Assembly (NCBI GenBank): GCA_022428035.1
Contig: JAKMDG010000255.1
Span: forward strand, 1-5,508
From: Longimicrobiales bacterium
GTDB taxonomy: Bacteria > Gemmatimonadota > Gemmatimonadetes > Longimicrobiales > Gaopeijiaceae
DNA: 5,508 bases
Reading direction: 5' to 3'
Shown: positions 4,576 to 5,508 of the stretch, in pieces
Layout of the letters: every line of letters starts with the position of its first letter
How positions within the stretch are numbered: position 1 is the first letter of the stretch
Notes under the pieces: generated by a model
Told to the model about the DNA's origin: nothing
Seen by the model: the letters and a program-made list of their open reading frames with translations, nothing else
The model's database searches: none
Program-made: the position numbers and the translations under genes

Positions 4576-5508
4576 TCAGAACTGGAAGAGACGGGTGACC
4601 TTGAGCGTGATTCCCCGATCGATCAATGCTACATCTCCAGCGGTTATCCCTGTTCGACGGCGCTCGGAGAACACCAGAAAGATGTCGCTGAGCGGTGCAT
4701 GGATGAGGTTGAACCGAACGTTCGTGAGCAACTCCCGCTCCACCCGATTGTACTGCACGAAGGACGACAGGAACGTGCGCGTGTTGTAGCCGAACTGCAT
4801 ACGACCCCGGAAGAGGTCCGCGTCGATCGGGGTCCCACCCAGCTCGATACGATTCCGCTCCGCGCTCCCCTCCAGCAGCAGATGCTCATTCGGTCGGATG
4901 GTGACCGTGCCCGACACGGAGGACCGATCGCCGTCAAAGAACTCGCCGGTGCTGAACCGGACGTTTCCCGACAGCAGGCGCCCACCGTTGGACGCGTAGC
5001 TGACCGAGATGACGTCGAAGGCGTAGTCCCCCGCAGCCAGTGGAACGCCCAGGATCGTGCTCGCCTCGGCGATACGCTCGTCACGGCGTGAATAGTCGGC
5101 ACTGAAGCGGCCTCCGTCATTGGCGATCACCATCAGGCCCGGCTTGATCTCGCGACTCTCGAAGGCTCCCCCGGACGAGTAATACTCAGACACGTCGACG
5201 AACGGGTTCACCTCCATGAGCCAGGATACCGGTCGCTGAACATGCACGCCGCCCGAGGCGAACCATTGATTCACGGCCGTCCGGCTCACGAAGCCGACCT
5301 CAGGCCGGAATGCGCCCCCGACATGCTTGCCCAGGACCGAAAAATCGAACACCGGATCGCGCCATCCGACCTGCACCGAGCCGATCGATCGGTCACCGTC
5401 AGCCCCGGGATCGTCCGTGAGTGCCCCGTACGCGTTCACCTGGAAGCGGTCGAATCGGAAGTTGGCATCCACCCCCGCCGCTCTGGAAAAGCTCTCGCCG
5501 ACCGCACC
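4576..5508 (-). CDS. DUF5916-type outer-membrane beta-barrel protein, C-terminal part (5' end outside window)
   Basis: The frame is open from the right window edge to TGA 4578-4576 and gives the last 310 residues of a larger protein. Full-length relatives are typically 700-900 residues, with an N-terminal carbohydrate-binding family 9-like domain followed by this DUF5916 barrel. Alternating polar/hydrophobic strands with many aromatic and glycine residues run throughout. Family-typical stretches include VGWRDPVFDFSVLG and GGAFRPEVGFVSR early on, GDYAFDVISVSYASN and LSGNVRFSTGEFFDGDR in the middle, and LTNVRFNLIHAPLSDIFLVF near the end. The protein finishes ITLKVTRLFQF, with the terminal Phe expected of a Bam-inserted outer-membrane protein. 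The GTG at 5472 is internal: the twelve codons upstream to the edge are in frame and read as the same domain. Its exact role is unknown; surface polysaccharide binding or transport is a guess from relatives. A terminator separates it from the downstream genes. Confidence 0.82.
   Translation of the reverse strand, partial: GAVGESFSRAAGVDANFRFDRFQVNAYGALTDDPGADGDRSIGSVQVGWRDPVFDFSVLGKHVGGAFRPEVGFVSRTAVNQWFASGGVHVQRPVSWLMEVNPFVDVSEYYSSGGAFESREIKPGLMVIANDGGRFSADYSRRDERIAEASTILGVPLAAGDYAFDVISVSYASNGGRLLSGNVRFSTGEFFDGDRSSVSGTVTIRPNEHLLLEGSAERNRIELGGTPIDADLFRGRMQFGYNTRTFLSSFVQYNRVERELLTNVRFNLIHAPLSDIFLVFSERRRTGITAGDVALIDRGITLKVTRLFQF

Noticed and set aside
5466..5472. GTG 5472 as the true start of the barrel protein
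   Set aside because: The frame is open to the window edge and the upstream codons read as the same domain; the protein would also lack any signal peptide if it began here.
1..5508. CRISPR array, tRNA, rRNA, insertion sequence or phage/defence genes
   Set aside because: No regularly spaced repeats, cloverleaf, rRNA-like stretch, transposase motif or terminal inverted repeats were found; the region is metabolic.

Overview
This GC-rich window carries genes only on the minus strand, so transcription runs from the right edge to the left edge. It looks like the chromosome of a Gram-negative, didermal environmental bacterium. An outer-membrane beta-barrel of the DUF5916 type, a lipoprotein-like DUF1080 protein, a Tat-exported dehydrogenase and a TRAP solute receptor together suggest a Gemmatimonadota- or Acidobacteriota-like organism. 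That placement is an inference from gene content, not a phylogenetic result.

Layout in transcription order. (1) 5508-4576 is the C-terminal 310 residues of a DUF5916-type barrel protein whose 5' end lies outside the window; a hairpin plus T-tract terminator (4566-4543) follows it. (2) 4456-3944 is an N-terminal fragment of an FAD-dependent monooxygenase-type gene. Recognisable sequence stops after about 115 residues and its frame runs into the next gene, so it looks like a broken remnant. (3) 4026-3193 is a DUF1080 (3-keto-glycoside hydrolase family) protein with a lipoprotein-like signal. (4) After a 68-bp gap with a strong hairpin, 3124-2558 encodes a gluconate 2-dehydrogenase subunit 3-family protein with a Tat-like signal. 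(5) It overlaps by 4 bp (ATGA) the gene at 2561-885, a 558-residue GMC flavoprotein dehydrogenase with a four-cysteine cluster. (6) 16 bp further on, 868-1 encodes a TakP-like TRAP solute-binding protein that runs off the left edge.

Functional reading (inference). Genes 3 to 6 resemble a periplasmic oxidative route for glycosides. The flavoprotein and its small Tat-carrying partner would oxidise a sugar ring hydroxyl, probably at C3. The DUF1080 protein would then cleave the activated 3-keto-glycoside. The TRAP receptor would capture a sugar-acid- or keto-acid-like product for Na+-driven uptake. No cytochrome c acceptor, TRAP membrane subunits or cytoplasmic sugar enzymes are in the window.

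The oddest points are: the TRAP receptor's N-terminus, which has a twin-arginine stretch but no hydrophobic core and is preceded by a 7-codon reading frame that overlaps both neighbours; and the junction where the FAD monooxygenase fragment fuses into the DUF1080 gene. No tRNA, rRNA, CRISPR array, insertion sequence or phage gene was seen. No stretch longer than 300 bases lacks a gene.
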